The position numbers and the translations under genes are program-made. A stretch of DNA of 64,000 bases from Photorhabdus caribbeanensis (GTDB taxonomy: Bacteria; Pseudomonadota; Gammaproteobacteria; Enterobacterales; Enterobacteriaceae): positions 103,143 to 167,142 of the forward strand of contig NZ_RCWB01000008.1 in the NCBI RefSeq assembly GCF_018448885.1, in the 5' to 3' direction. The first letter of the stretch is position 1, and every line of letters begins with the position of its first letter. Positions 16,525 to 25,361 of this stretch are shown here, piece after piece. Under the pieces are notes generated by a model, which saw only the letters and a program-made list of their open reading frames with translations, made no database searches and was not told the DNA's origin.

Positions 16525-19275
16525 TTATGAAGTTCTCCGCATTCCTAAATTCTCAGCGATAGCCGCAGAGCGAATATTAATAGCCTCTGTTGATATCCTA
16601 TTAATTTTATGTCCTTTCAATGATTTTTTAATTGCTTTCATTGTCAGGAATTTACCAACGCCTTTGAAATTATATTCTCTATCTATTGCAATAGCGGGTT
16701 CTGTTTCTTGCAACAGCGCTCTTTCTTCATTACTCAATTGCGTATAGGGATGGGCCAATGCATAGTTGACATGTAATTCTGATTGTTTATTTTTTAAATC
16801 ATGATAAACCTTAACCTCCATTGCCGCATAAATTTTTCTTTCACCGGAATAATCATTTTTTTCACTTTTATCCATTAACGCAAAGAAATCGGTTTCTGAA
16901 TAAAAATCAGGGTGATTGCTTCTATATCTATGCTCTTCTGCATATTCTGATATTGTATCTTTTATGGTTCTTGCCATATAACTGGATATTTCAGATCCCA
17001 AAGAAAGATTGGTTTTTGATTTTTCTGAAAGGGAGCTGTTTTCTTCAAGTCGGCTATATATGATTTGACTTTTTTCTATACCTTTTAGTAACTCTTCGTG
17101 GCTTAGCAAATAACCCGACGGATCGGAATCACCGACACGAACCACTTTCAATGATTTATTTTTTGTATAACTGCTTTCTTTCTCGTTCCATTTGACAACA
17201 TGTGAACTTTTGGCTGCCAATTTGAATTTTAATTCATCAAAGAAATTTACCTCTTTGGTATATTTCCCTTTTTCTGGTGCTAATCCATTTTCATCCTGTA
17301 AACTCACAGGATTATTTCTTACCATTCGGTATAGATTCAGCCCATCAATGGTTCCTGCCGGGTCCGCACTTAACCATCTGCCCGCCCACGGTTGGTAATA
17401 ACGATAACCGTAATAATACAACCCGGTGGCATCTCGTTCTTTGCCGGAATAGCGAATCGTTTTATAGCTGGCTTCTGTTTGGCTGCTTGCTGCCCACAGC
17501 GCTGTCCCGCCAAATGGATAATACTCTTCCTCACTAATAATCTGCCCTTGATTGTCCAGTTCAAGCTGGCTGGAACCGATCAGATTATCGTAGCTGTAAC
17601 GTAGTTGGTTATTGTTGATGCCTTCTGGTTTACCGCTTTCCCAATGCAACATCCGTATCTGTGCGCGGCCCGCTTCACCGAGTGTGATAACGTGTAACTC
17701 TTCTGTTGTTGTGGCATTGTTCTGGGTTGTGCGTAGTTCCAGCCCCGGCAAATAGATTACCCGCTGTTGTTGCGTAGTATGCTGGGTTTGCTGTTCACTC
17801 ACTTTCAGTTGTCTCATGCCGTTGCTGTCGTAGCGGTACCACTCATTTCCGGGGCCGTTATTGACCTGCTTTAACTCTCCTCGTGGTGTCCAGATAAGCG
17901 TCTGTCCGGGTAATAAGCTGGTTTGGTGGCCACCGGCATCAAATAATGTATCCACTTGATTTGGATCTGTTGTCAGCGTACTGAGAACGCCGCGGTTGCT
18001 GCGATGCGAGATGGTGATAGCGGTGGTGTAGTTATTTTGGGTGGCCGGTGAACTGTGCCGAATTTGCGTCAGATTACCGCTGTGATCATAACTGTAGCTG
18101 CGAGTATAGTTAGTGTAGGTATTGTTATCGGAAGGTAGCGCAGGGGAGGGCAGTTGATTATTTTGCTGACCTATATTATTGGCCATTTCACGCCCGGTAG
18201 CACTGATAAGCTGATACAGGGAATCGTAGGTATAGTTATTCTCCGGGACCACTTTCTGATTGCGCCAAAAGCGGGTGGCTTCCGCATCATTGCGTATATT
18301 GATCACATTGCCTACCGGATCATATTGATAGCGTAAGTCTTGCAACACTTTGGCGTCTGACGGGCGACGGGTAGTGATACCAATAAGCCGTTGGGTTTCC
18401 GGTTCATAGCTGTATTCGGTGATAACCCCGTTACCGTGCTCTTCACGTAATTTTTGTCCGGCGGCAGAGTAGGTTAGCGATTTGATAATCACTTGTTCCG
18501 CCTGACCTTTGAGTGTCAACCAACAGCCTTTTAACTGCCCGGCTATATCATAGGCCAGACGCTGGATGTTGCCTTTGGCATCGGTTTGGATAAGTAAAGC
18601 ACCGGTAGCATCAGTACTATTTTGGGTGGTATAGACATCACTGCTCAGTTTTTGCTGCCAGAGGCTTTGGTCTTCACCTGTCCAGTCGGCATTTTGGTTA
18701 TCGACGAGTAGTTGTTGAGATTGTGATAGCACGATGCCAGTCAGGGAAAGGCTATTGAGTTGAGTGAGTCCTGCGGTATCGTAATGGCGGACACACTGAC
18801 CGGCAAGGTTGTACTCTTTTTCTTGCTGAGTATTACTAGCCCAGATAAGACGCTCGGTCGTTTTCTCTTCTGCCTGTACTTGTTCGGTAATAGCGAGCAG
18901 GCGACCGGGTAGGGTGTTATCTTCATAGATGTGGTTTTGGCGGACACCGGTTGCATTGATGGTCAATATTGGGCGACCTTCAATATCGTTGAGGGTAATA
19001 GTCCGACCGGCATCAACCCCTTCTTCACGTAGAACCTGACCCGCAAGATTAAAGACACGAATGAAATTCGGGCCGCTCTGGTTTTTATTCTTACGAGGAT
19101 CGGTGCTTTTTACCTGAAATCCCGGAATATTGAACTCATAGAACGTAATTAATTCATCACTGTTTTCGTCAGCTTTAGTGCGTAGATATTCTAAAGTACG
19201 TACATTTAATTTCCTGTTATCTAATACCCTAATCGAGGGGGTCTTTTGGTCAATTGCAGAATTGTAACTGCTCAT
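16525..19275 (-). CDS. TccC-like Tc toxin component with predicted GNAT-fold tail
   Basis: C component of a Tc toxin: an RHS-repeat half-shell that with TcdB encloses its own C-terminal effector. 916 residues. YD/RHS repeats fill about residues 90-660 (for example YSYEPETQRLIGIT, YQYDPVGNV) and end with the RHS core signature YRYYQPWAGRWLSADPAGT and DGLNLYRMVRNNP, which contains the self-cleavage aspartates. The tail of about 255 residues is unlike the other TccC here. Its end resembles the acetyl-CoA-binding part of GNAT acetyltransferases: strands IYAAMEVKVYHD and LHVNYALAHPYTQ, loop NFKGVGKFLTMKAIKK, then NIRSAAIAENLGMR in the position of N..AI.LY.KLGF. That assignment is inference. AAGGAG precedes the ATG. 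The first 90 residues also differ from its paralogue. Confidence 0.88.
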   Translation of the reverse strand: MSSYNSAIDQKTPSIRVLDNRKLNVRTLEYLRTKADENSDELITFYEFNIPGFQVKSTDPRKNKNQSGPNFIRVFNLAGQVLREEGVDAGRTITLNDIEGRPILTINATGVRQNHIYEDNTLPGRLLAITEQVQAEEKTTERLIWASNTQQEKEYNLAGQCVRHYDTAGLTQLNSLSLTGIVLSQSQQLLVDNQNADWTGEDQSLWQQKLSSDVYTTQNSTDATGALLIQTDAKGNIQRLAYDIAGQLKGCWLTLKGQAEQVIIKSLTYSAAGQKLREEHGNGVITEYSYEPETQRLIGITTRRPSDAKVLQDLRYQYDPVGNVINIRNDAEATRFWRNQKVVPENNYTYDSLYQLISATGREMANNIGQQNNQLPSPALPSDNNTYTNYTRSYSYDHSGNLTQIRHSSPATQNNYTTAITISHRSNRGVLSTLTTDPNQVDTLFDAGGHQTSLLPGQTLIWTPRGELKQVNNGPGNEWYRYDSNGMRQLKVSEQQTQHTTQQQRVIYLPGLELRTTQNNATTTEELHVITLGEAGRAQIRMLHWESGKPEGINNNQLRYSYDNLIGSSQLELDNQGQIISEEEYYPFGGTALWAASSQTEASYKTIRYSGKERDATGLYYYGYRYYQPWAGRWLSADPAGTIDGLNLYRMVRNNPVSLQDENGLAPEKGKYTKEVNFFDELKFKLAAKSSHVVKWNEKESSYTKNKSLKVVRVGDSDPSGYLLSHEELLKGIEKSQIIYSRLEENSSLSEKSKTNLSLGSEISSYMARTIKDTISEYAEEHRYRSNHPDFYSETDFFALMDKSEKNDYSGERKIYAAMEVKVYHDLKNKQSELHVNYALAHPYTQLSNEERALLQETEPAIAIDREYNFKGVGKFLTMKAIKKSLKGHKINRISTEAINIRSAAIAENLGMRRTS

Positions 19276-20366
19276 ATTTTAACTCCTTAGATGGTGTTAA
19301 TCGTTAAGAAAATTTAAGTTATGGCAACAACCAAAAGACCTTATCACTAAACAGGCAAGGAAAGCGATTTATCGTGATGTTATTAATGCAAACGCTTTGG
19401 TAATTTTTGAGATTGTATAAATAGGAATTAAAGTTTCAGATAGTGAGTGTGATTGATCAACCATCAGAAAAACAAGTGGTTGGCAGATTTGATATATCGA
19501 TGATGCTTAATAACCAATCACTTGTATATCATAGTTAAAGATAAAAGAAATTTATTAAACCGCGATAGTCACAATACTTTAAAAACAATACTTTAAAAAC
19601 AGAGGATGTTATGAGTTCTACATTCGATACAGCGAAGTCAGGAGATGATAATAAGAACATACCGCTTCTATCATGGTTCTGCACCTGTTGGGTATAAGAC
19701 ACCTAACGGGCTGTGATGTAACACAGATGAGGCTAATCCTTCAAATAGATGATGTTATTGGTCGCTTGATAAATGGTAATAAAGGTATTTTTAATTAAAA
19801 ATTAATATGTTGAATGTTTAGAGTCATGATCATTGAGTGGAAAATCAGTAAAGGCCAAATGGTTTCATACATCGTAGACTGCTATTTTGGGGATGAGTTA
19901 TTTTTGTCATTGCATCCGCCATTATATTTACAATAACTTAATCATTATTGAATTTGTAACACTTTGTTACAAAGTTTACTTTTTGTAAATGAAAAAAGTG
20001 GAAATTTTTTCTTGCTATTTGGTGATGATTTAATAATCATAACTTGAGTTCCGTCATATGGACAATATGAAGGACCTTCCAACTCCTGTTCCCTTATTCA
20101 AAGGGATTAATCGATAGGGATACATTTCGTCTTCCTGTCGTTCAGCTTGCTATTAATCACGGCATAAGCGGTGTTTCTTATCTGTGGTAATAGGATTTTT
20201 ACTATCTTGTTTCCTTAGTGACGCAATCAATCACGGCTATTCCTGACAGGATATTGATGCTGATGAAAGTGATTGATAGCCGGGCGGGGAAATCTTGTGG
20301 AATTTTCACCACATGATGTTTGGGCTGCGTGCCTATTTGTAATTTAATTGTAAGGAAAGAGTATCA
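19276..20366. other. Long spacer upstream of lipase 1, holding the extended leader repeat
   Basis: Nearly 1.1 kb without an intact gene. It separates the divergent tccC-like gene and lipase 1. From about 19557 it matches the region before lipase 3, and from about 19835 also the region before lipase 2. A short frame opening at 19611 (ATGAGTTCTAC...) stops after about 29 codons. A 14-base direct repeat AATACTTTAAAAAC occurs twice in tandem near 19571-19600. Confidence 0.7.
19557..20300 (+). repeat. Lipase-module leader repeat, copy 1 (extended form)
   Basis: About 740 bases nearly identical to 56121-56850; the 3' part (about 19835-20300) is also shared with 49563-50035. It contains AT-rich sequence with TTGTAACACTTTGTTACAAA, then a decayed coding-like stretch from ATG at 20058 (MDNMKDLPTPVPLFKGINR) that in this copy meets TAG at codon 20. 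Followed by the lipase 1 Shine-Dalgarno AAGGAAAG. Either a shared regulatory leader or the relic of a gene once preceding the lipase. Confidence 0.75.
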
Positions 20367-22289
20367 ATGAGCAAATTAAGCCCACTCGATTGTCTTGACT
20401 GTAAAAACATGCTGAAACACTGGATAGAATTTCAGTTGGTGGATGAACAGGGGAAACCTCTGGTCAATATGCCTTATCGTTTGAAAATCCGTGGAAATCC
20501 TTTGCTGGGACGTAAAGGCGTCACTGATGGCAACGGATTATTACGGGAAGAAGATATGCCGCCCCATCCGGTAACTCTGTATATCGGTGCCCAACCACTG
20601 GCCGATGAAATGGAACAGCGCCCGTTGCGGGAAATACGTGGCGAAGGGGCCTCTGTGGTGAAGCCAAAAGCGGAAGCCGAAGGCTATCAATATCGTTATG
20701 TGACTATCGGGCAGATCAGTGATGGATTGCCAGCGCTAGATGATTGGAATGATCCCAAAAAAATTCCACCTCCCTATCATTTCCCAGACCCGGAACCAAA
20801 AGGCTATCAGGTTCATCCGTTAAATCGACGCTATGTGCTAGAAATATGTCCTTTTCGAGCCTGGGTTTTACTGCTACATCATCAAAAAGAGTATTCTATT
20901 GTGAATGCTTATAACCAGTGTTTGATGAGCGTGCTGGCTTATGCTGATGGGGATGTCGATGTTGAAGGTTCTGTACTTCACTTTTTTAATCGGCAAATGG
21001 TCGATGTCTCGAAGTTGCCTTATCGGATGAACGATGTTTCGGCAACGCCTGTGGTTTATGATGTGCCGTTCAGTGAACGTTATGTTCGGATAGAGTTTAT
21101 TGATTCAAAAACGGCAGACAATAAACAGGGTGATACCCGACTGTTTTATATCGCCAGCAACAGTGATGTTCTTGTTAGCTGGCGGGGTACAGCCAGTCTG
21201 GCGAATGACCTGACTGATATTACCTTCCAGCCGTTAAGTTTGAGTTGCGATGACGAAAAAGCCCTGTGCAGCGGTTTTATTCACCGCGGCAAAGTGCATA
21301 AAGGGTTTTGGGATGCATTTAATGTGGTTGGGAAGTTAAAAGTTCCTGATGAGAAAACCAAAGAAGTATTCGGTGATATTCTGGATTTGGCCGCAAAAAA
21401 AAGATTATTTATTTGTGGTCACAGCTTGGGGGGGGCTTTAGCATTATTGCATAGTGCACAACTGAAAGAACACAATCCTTGTCTCTACAGTTACGGGATG
21501 CCGCGAACATTAACCCGCAGTGCAGTACAAGAATTATCTGCTATTATCCATTATCGCCATGTTAATGAAAATGATCCTATTCCTTTGGTGCCTTTTGAAC
21601 AGGATATGGATAATGTTTTTTTCAATTACTGGACTTTGGCGGGATATGACTGGGAAATTGTAAAATTGTTGTCACCCTCACCGATTATTCAGGCAATTAA
21701 ACAGGCGACAGCCAGTAAAGAAATTTATCTGCATCACGGCAAAGTGGTTCATTTTTTAAAAGCCAGTGCCTGCCCAGAATGGCTGATTGCTGCCAGTAAT
21801 GTATCGCTGATAACCAGATTGGGTGCAGAGGAAATATTAAACAATACGACAAAACTGTATTTAATTCCTGAACTGAATAAAGAAACAGAACACTTTTTCT
21901 CTCAGGCCGGTGAACAGCAAAATGCCCTGTTTAATCAGCTAAGCCCGCAAGAACAGGATAAATTGTTTGATGAAAATGAAAATCCTGAGTTAAAAGACAG
22001 AATAAGTATCCTTAATCACTTCTCATCTAAATATGCCGGTTATATTGATGCACGTCTTAAAGAGTTATGCGAACCGGATAAAATGACGACTTATCAGGAC
22101 AGTCAGCGTCAATTTAAGGAGAAAATGGATGTTTATAAGAGACTGACACCTGACGCGGTTTACTACCGTAATCTCTGTTTTCTAGAAATGGATAAACAGT
22201 TAATAAAATCATTGGCCGTCAGTCAGCAAGAAGAAAAAGGGAAACTGGCCTTACAATACTACTGCGATGATAAGGAACTTCCAGTATGA
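20367..22289 (+). CDS. T6SS-type class-3 lipase effector (Tle-like), copy 1
   Basis: Predicted phospholipase toxin, 640 residues. Residues about 10-80 look like a beta-sandwich carboxypeptidase-regulatory/transthyretin-like domain (VDEQGKPLVNMPYRL, KGVTDGNGLLREED). The Lipase_3 core has FYIASNSDVLVSWRGT, nucleophile motif GHSLGGALALLHSAQ with Ser near residue 352, Asp in HVNENDPIPLVP (about 401) and His in YLHHGKVVHF (about 455), a complete triad. Length and class resemble the Vibrio TseL/Tle2 group, but this family link is inferred. The C-terminal 170 residues are of unknown role. No signal peptide, as expected for a T6SS cargo. Its TGA overlaps the ATG of the candidate immunity gene (ATGA). 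Confidence 0.82.
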   Translation: MSKLSPLDCLDCKNMLKHWIEFQLVDEQGKPLVNMPYRLKIRGNPLLGRKGVTDGNGLLREEDMPPHPVTLYIGAQPLADEMEQRPLREIRGEGASVVKPKAEAEGYQYRYVTIGQISDGLPALDDWNDPKKIPPPYHFPDPEPKGYQVHPLNRRYVLEICPFRAWVLLLHHQKEYSIVNAYNQCLMSVLAYADGDVDVEGSVLHFFNRQMVDVSKLPYRMNDVSATPVVYDVPFSERYVRIEFIDSKTADNKQGDTRLFYIASNSDVLVSWRGTASLANDLTDITFQPLSLSCDDEKALCSGFIHRGKVHKGFWDAFNVVGKLKVPDEKTKEVFGDILDLAAKKRLFICGHSLGGALALLHSAQLKEHNPCLYSYGMPRTLTRSAVQELSAIIHYRHVNENDPIPLVPFEQDMDNVFFNYWTLAGYDWEIVKLLSPSPIIQAIKQATASKEIYLHHGKVVHFLKASACPEWLIAASNVSLITRLGAEEILNNTTKLYLIPELNKETEHFFSQAGEQQNALFNQLSPQEQDKLFDENENPELKDRISILNHFSSKYAGYIDARLKELCEPDKMTTYQDSQRQFKEKMDVYKRLTPDAVYYRNLCFLEMDKQLIKSLAVSQQEEKGKLALQYYCDDKELPV

Positions 22290-23041
22290 GGATATTCAAA
22301 GTCACATTGTCATTATTACTATTGTCTTTTATTTACTGGTCGATGGGGGATACCTTTTTCAACTGGCTATTTCCTTTTTCATCTAAGGGAAAAGGGCCGT
22401 GGATAACGATGGAAGGCGTCATGCCGAAATACACCGAGCCGTACGTGGCAGCAAGATATATCTCAAAATCTTGTCTTGAATATGAATTTAGTGCAACGAT
22501 GACACCCCATAAGGTGCCGACTTATAATGTGCTTTACCAGAAAGTAACTACTGATCCCCAAACAGGTTATTTTCAGACGAAATTGCCTTTTAGTGGCGGA
22601 GGTTGGTGTAAATGGAAAATTGAACGGGCTTATGTATCGGCGAATTATACCGATGTCAGTCACCTGGTGAAAGATGCTGTTCCCTATTCAGGGACAGGTT
22701 TAACCGCTTTTATCAACGATGCCGAACGAGAAAATTATTCTGAAGCCTCTGAGACGCGCGCAGTGAATATTATAGACTACAGACCGGTTATTTACCCGGT
22801 TTTGAAAATAGTAGAGGGACGTCCAAACAGAGTTTCCTTACAGGGCATAGTGGATTCGTTTCCTTTTCGGTTGAAATTAACGCCAGGAGCGGAATGGAAA
22901 ATCATCTTTAAGCCTAAGTTGGATGAAACCAAAATGCCTAAAATTATTATCCCACCAGGTAAAGAACCCTCAAGAGTTGAATACCCTGATGGCAGAATTG
23001 ATTTAAACAGAGATTCTATTGATTACTGGAAAATAAAGTAG
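22286..23041 (+). CDS. Candidate lipase immunity protein, module 1 (membrane-anchored)
   Basis: 251 residues with an N-terminal hydrophobic anchor (about 5-30, LSLLLLSFIYW then FFNWLFPF) and no lipobox, so probably an inner-membrane-tethered periplasmic protein. The outer part shares with all paralogues here the pattern EGVMPKYTEPYVAARYISKSC, DPQTGYFQTKLPF, GGGWCKWKI and GTGLTAFINDA, with conserved cysteines. Translation is coupled to lipase 1 through an ATGA overlap. Immunity function is inferred from position, location and amplification; I do not recognise a named domain. The C-terminus is the PPGKEPSRVEYPDGR...DYWKIK type. Confidence 0.75.
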   Translation: MRIFKVTLSLLLLSFIYWSMGDTFFNWLFPFSSKGKGPWITMEGVMPKYTEPYVAARYISKSCLEYEFSATMTPHKVPTYNVLYQKVTTDPQTGYFQTKLPFSGGGWCKWKIERAYVSANYTDVSHLVKDAVPYSGTGLTAFINDAERENYSEASETRAVNIIDYRPVIYPVLKIVEGRPNRVSLQGIVDSFPFRLKLTPGAEWKIIFKPKLDETKMPKIIIPPGKEPSRVEYPDGRIDLNRDSIDYWKIK

Positions 23042-23142
23042 TTCTATCAGAGTTTCCAGTAAACATCACTGACCGTGAGCCAGTAGGAAGAACAAGGGGA
23101 ACTGGCCTTACAGCATTACTGTGATAAACAGGAACTGTCCGT

Positions 23143-23406
23143 ATGAAAATATTGAAGATAACGCCGTCCTTATTATTTCTCTATTCTATTTACTGGGCGT
23201 TTGGTGACACCTTTTTTGACTGGCTTTTTCCCTTTCCACCTGACGAGAAGAAACAGTTGATTACGGTGGAGGGTATCGTGCCGAAATACACAAAATCGTA
23301 TGTATCTGTTATGTATATCTCAAAAGATTGTTTCAGATATCGTCTGGATTCCAATATGTCGTCTTTTAAGGTAACAACTTATAATGGCTTCCTTGAAGGA
23401 ACTTAA
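23143..23406 (+). pseudogene. Truncated second immunity paralogue, module 1
   Basis: Starts like the module-3 genes (MKILKIT...LLFLYSIYWAFGD) and follows a spacer (23042-23142) that is a copy of the lipase 3' end, but homology stops after KVTTYNG near residue 83, followed by FLEGT and a stop. About 160 residues of the periplasmic domain are lost. The break adjoins the AT-rich ABC transporter genes, so that insertion probably destroyed it. Confidence 0.8.
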
Positions 23407-23534
23407 TCCGGTTTGAGTGATCTGACAATCGTCAAAAAGAAAACGTTCACCCAACTGGATTGGATTATGTTAATTATGGCACCCATACCGATTCACCAAG
23501 AAAATTGTTTAGATTTTGGTTTTAGAGAGGCAGT
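23407..23534 (+). other. Junction sequence between broken immunity gene and ABC genes
   Basis: Not related to the immunity genes. Two short readings exist: a 23-codon frame from ATG 23467 to TGA 23538 (MLIMAPIPIHQENCLDFGFR...) that overlaps the permease ATG, and another frame ending THTDSPRKLFRFWF at a TAG. The latter looks like the tail of a truncated foreign protein. Neither can be assigned. Could also be the precursor peptide zone of a small export system. Confidence 0.4.
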
Positions 23535-24545
23535 ATGAATTTAATAATCGCTGATGCCTTGGAATATAAAGGCAGAGTAAAAAAATTCGCGTCTGGGAAT
23601 AGAAATGTCATTATATTTATTTTTCTTTTATTACTCCCGGCAAAGCTCAGTGGTGTCATTGAGGTTTTAATTAATTTATCTTCTAATATTGTTATTCCAG
23701 AGAATCATATAAAATCATTTTATTTTTCTTCCATATCTTTAATAGTTTATCTGGTATTTTATTTGATTAACCTAAGGTTTTTTCCTTCTGCAAAGGAGAA
23801 TTCAATCATCGTTTCTTTGGTAGGTAAAAAAAACTTGTTTATTTGTCGTGTTGTTTTCTTTATTTATAGTGCTTTTCCGATGGTTATTTTCTTTTTTATG
23901 GGTTTTTTCTCTGAAAATGTTAATTGTTTACATTACCTTTCATCTATGTTTTTTTTGATGGTTTCTTTTGCTGTAATTGGATTTTGCTTATTTGAGTTAA
24001 GTTTTTTACATTTTTTTATTGTTACTGTGTTCTTTATTCTGGCAGCATCATTCAGGAATGGAATATTATATGATTTGATTTTTACATTAGTTATTCCATT
24101 AGTAGCATTGATATTATATTTGAATTTCACACCATGTTACATAATTAATAGAAATAAAAAATTATTTTCATTAGCTTTTTTTTCTTTGCCTTATATAATG
24201 AACCTTCGTTCTTATTTTAATAAAAATAAAATATCTGTGCTTATTATGGTATTATCTGTTCTGCTTTTATATCTATTATGTGAAAGTGCTTTTTCTCAAA
24301 TACCAAACAAGGCTGATTATATATTATTAATATATTCCAGTGTTGTTTTGTATATATGCATGTTGTTATTCTATAATCTTTCATATATTGAAATAAATTA
24401 TCTTTCATATTTGTCCAACTTTTTATCTGTGCGGAAAATATTCTTTTTTAATTATTGTGTTTCTTTGTTTTTTTATCTTGTTTGTTTTTTTATCTTGTTT
24501 GTTTTTTTATTTTTTGTTTTCTTGTTATTAAATCTTTCTCTGTGA
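23535..24545 (+). CDS. ABC transporter permease-like membrane protein, 3' end out of frame
   Basis: 336 residues, almost wholly hydrophobic with about eight or more potential membrane segments, very AT-rich and rich in Phe, Leu and Ile. It lies directly before an ABC ATPase gene, so it is probably the membrane half of a two-gene transporter. Substrate unknown; such AT-rich pairs often export or confer resistance to peptides. The frame passes through a 17-bp tandem repeat at 24464 and ends soon after it with LLLNLSL. Removing one repeat unit would carry the frame on to 24679, giving about 375 residues and an 8-base overlap with the ATPase gene, which is the normal architecture. Composition marks the pair as foreign to the surrounding genes. 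Confidence 0.65.
   Translation: MNLIIADALEYKGRVKKFASGNRNVIIFIFLLLLPAKLSGVIEVLINLSSNIVIPENHIKSFYFSSISLIVYLVFYLINLRFFPSAKENSIIVSLVGKKNLFICRVVFFIYSAFPMVIFFFMGFFSENVNCLHYLSSMFFLMVSFAVIGFCLFELSFLHFFIVTVFFILAASFRNGILYDLIFTLVIPLVALILYLNFTPCYIINRNKKLFSLAFFSLPYIMNLRSYFNKNKISVLIMVLSVLLLYLLCESAFSQIPNKADYILLIYSSVVLYICMLLFYNLSYIEINYLSYLSNFLSVRKIFFFNYCVSLFFYLVCFFILFVFLFFVFLLLNLSL
24464..24509 (+). repeat. 17-bp tandem repeat in the permease gene
   Basis: Unit TTTGTTTTTTTATCTTG occurs at 24464-24480 and 24481-24497, followed by a partial third copy (TTTGTTTTTTTA at 24498-24509). The unit length is not a multiple of three, so each gain or loss changes the frame. Confidence 0.9.
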
Positions 24546-24679
24546 TTATATTTTTATCTTATGTCTTTCTTTCTATTATTGTTTCTTTTATTTCTCTGTT
24601 GAGAACGCAATACACGAAAATTATTATTGTTGGTGTTGTTTTCTTTTTTACGCTATTTTTAGGGGTTATTTATGCTTGA
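24498..24679 (+). pseudogene. Out-of-frame C-terminal part of the ABC permease
   Basis: In the frame two positions away from the permease, an open stretch continues from the repeat to TGA at 24677-24679, reading FLVIKSFSVIIFLSYVFL, then hydrophobic segments ending FFFTLFLGVIYA. It is membrane-like, has no start signal of its own, and overlaps the ATPase start. It therefore looks like the displaced end of the upstream gene rather than an independent gene. Confidence 0.65.
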
Positions 24680-25301
24680 GGTTGTTGGGTTAGAAGTTGT
24701 TATTAATAGTAAGACTATTTTTTCAGGAGTTAACTGTAATTTTCGTGTTGGATTAAACCGTATTGCGGGAGTTAATGGGGCTGGTAAAACGACTTTTCTT
24801 TCAAGTATTGCTGGCGTAAACAAGGTTAGAAAAGGAACGGTTAATTTTATAAAAAATGGAGAAAAGCATAAGTTTAGTTTGCAACGGCATGGCTTTTATA
24901 TATCGGATAATGTTAATTTTTATAACTTTATTACTGGAATGGATGTGATAAATCTAAGTAAACGTTATAGGAAAAGTAATCTAAAATATCAATTAGATTA
25001 CTATTTAAATGGTTTTGGTATATATAATTATTCTGGCGTTGAATATGGGCAAATGTCGCTTGGGATAAAGAAGAAGTTTTTATTGATGTCCGCTTTTATT
25101 ACCGATGCCGATGTTTATATTTTTGATGAGCCAACAAATGGCCTTGATTCAGATTCTATAACATTTTTAATTGAGTTGCTGATTTCTCTTGCAGAAGAGA
25201 AAGTTGTTATTTTTAGTTCCCATGATGATAGATTTTTACAGGAATTAAACGTTATTACTTATGAAATAAAAGGTAATAAAATATCTTGTTCCTCTATTTA
25301 G
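24672..25301 (+). CDS. ABC transporter ATP-binding protein
   Basis: 209 residues, a single nucleotide-binding domain: Walker A GVNGAGKTTF near residue 40, ABC signature region YGQMSLGIKKKFLL (S-L-G in place of LSGGQ), Walker B VYIFDEPTNGLD, and a switch region ending FSSHDDRFL with the His. Short for the family, without accessory domains. It starts inside the last codons of the displaced permease frame, implying translational coupling. AT-rich like the permease. A perfect hairpin terminates it before the convergent tcdB. Confidence 0.88.
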   Translation: MLEVVGLEVVINSKTIFSGVNCNFRVGLNRIAGVNGAGKTTFLSSIAGVNKVRKGTVNFIKNGEKHKFSLQRHGFYISDNVNFYNFITGMDVINLSKRYRKSNLKYQLDYYLNGFGIYNYSGVEYGQMSLGIKKKFLLMSAFITDADVYIFDEPTNGLDSDSITFLIELLISLAEEKVVIFSSHDDRFLQELNVITYEIKGNKISCSSI

Positions 25302-25320
25302 AACTCAACAATGCAGTATT

Positions 25321-25353
25321 ATATTCGCTCGTTAACATTAAACGAGCGAATAT
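25321..25353. terminator. Bidirectional terminator between ABC genes and tcdB
   Basis: Perfect 13-bp inverted repeat ATATTCGCTCGTT / AACGAGCGAATAT with a 7-base loop, in the 60-base gap between convergent genes. It serves the ABC operon on plus and the tcdA-tcdB transcript on minus. Confidence 0.8.
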
Positions 25354-25361
25354 GGGTTCAA

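Noticed and set aside
16525..19275. Tle or T6SS RHS effector instead of a Tc component
   Set aside because: No PAAR domain or N-terminal T6SS signature; the core is nearly the same as in the TccC3-like protein and a tcdB gene is nearby.
22463..22663. Minus-strand frame inside the immunity gene, recurring in several paralogues (also 60171, 61846, 62339, 63196)
   Set aside because: It recurs only because the opposite-strand genes are duplicates; no Shine-Dalgarno or protein-like pattern.
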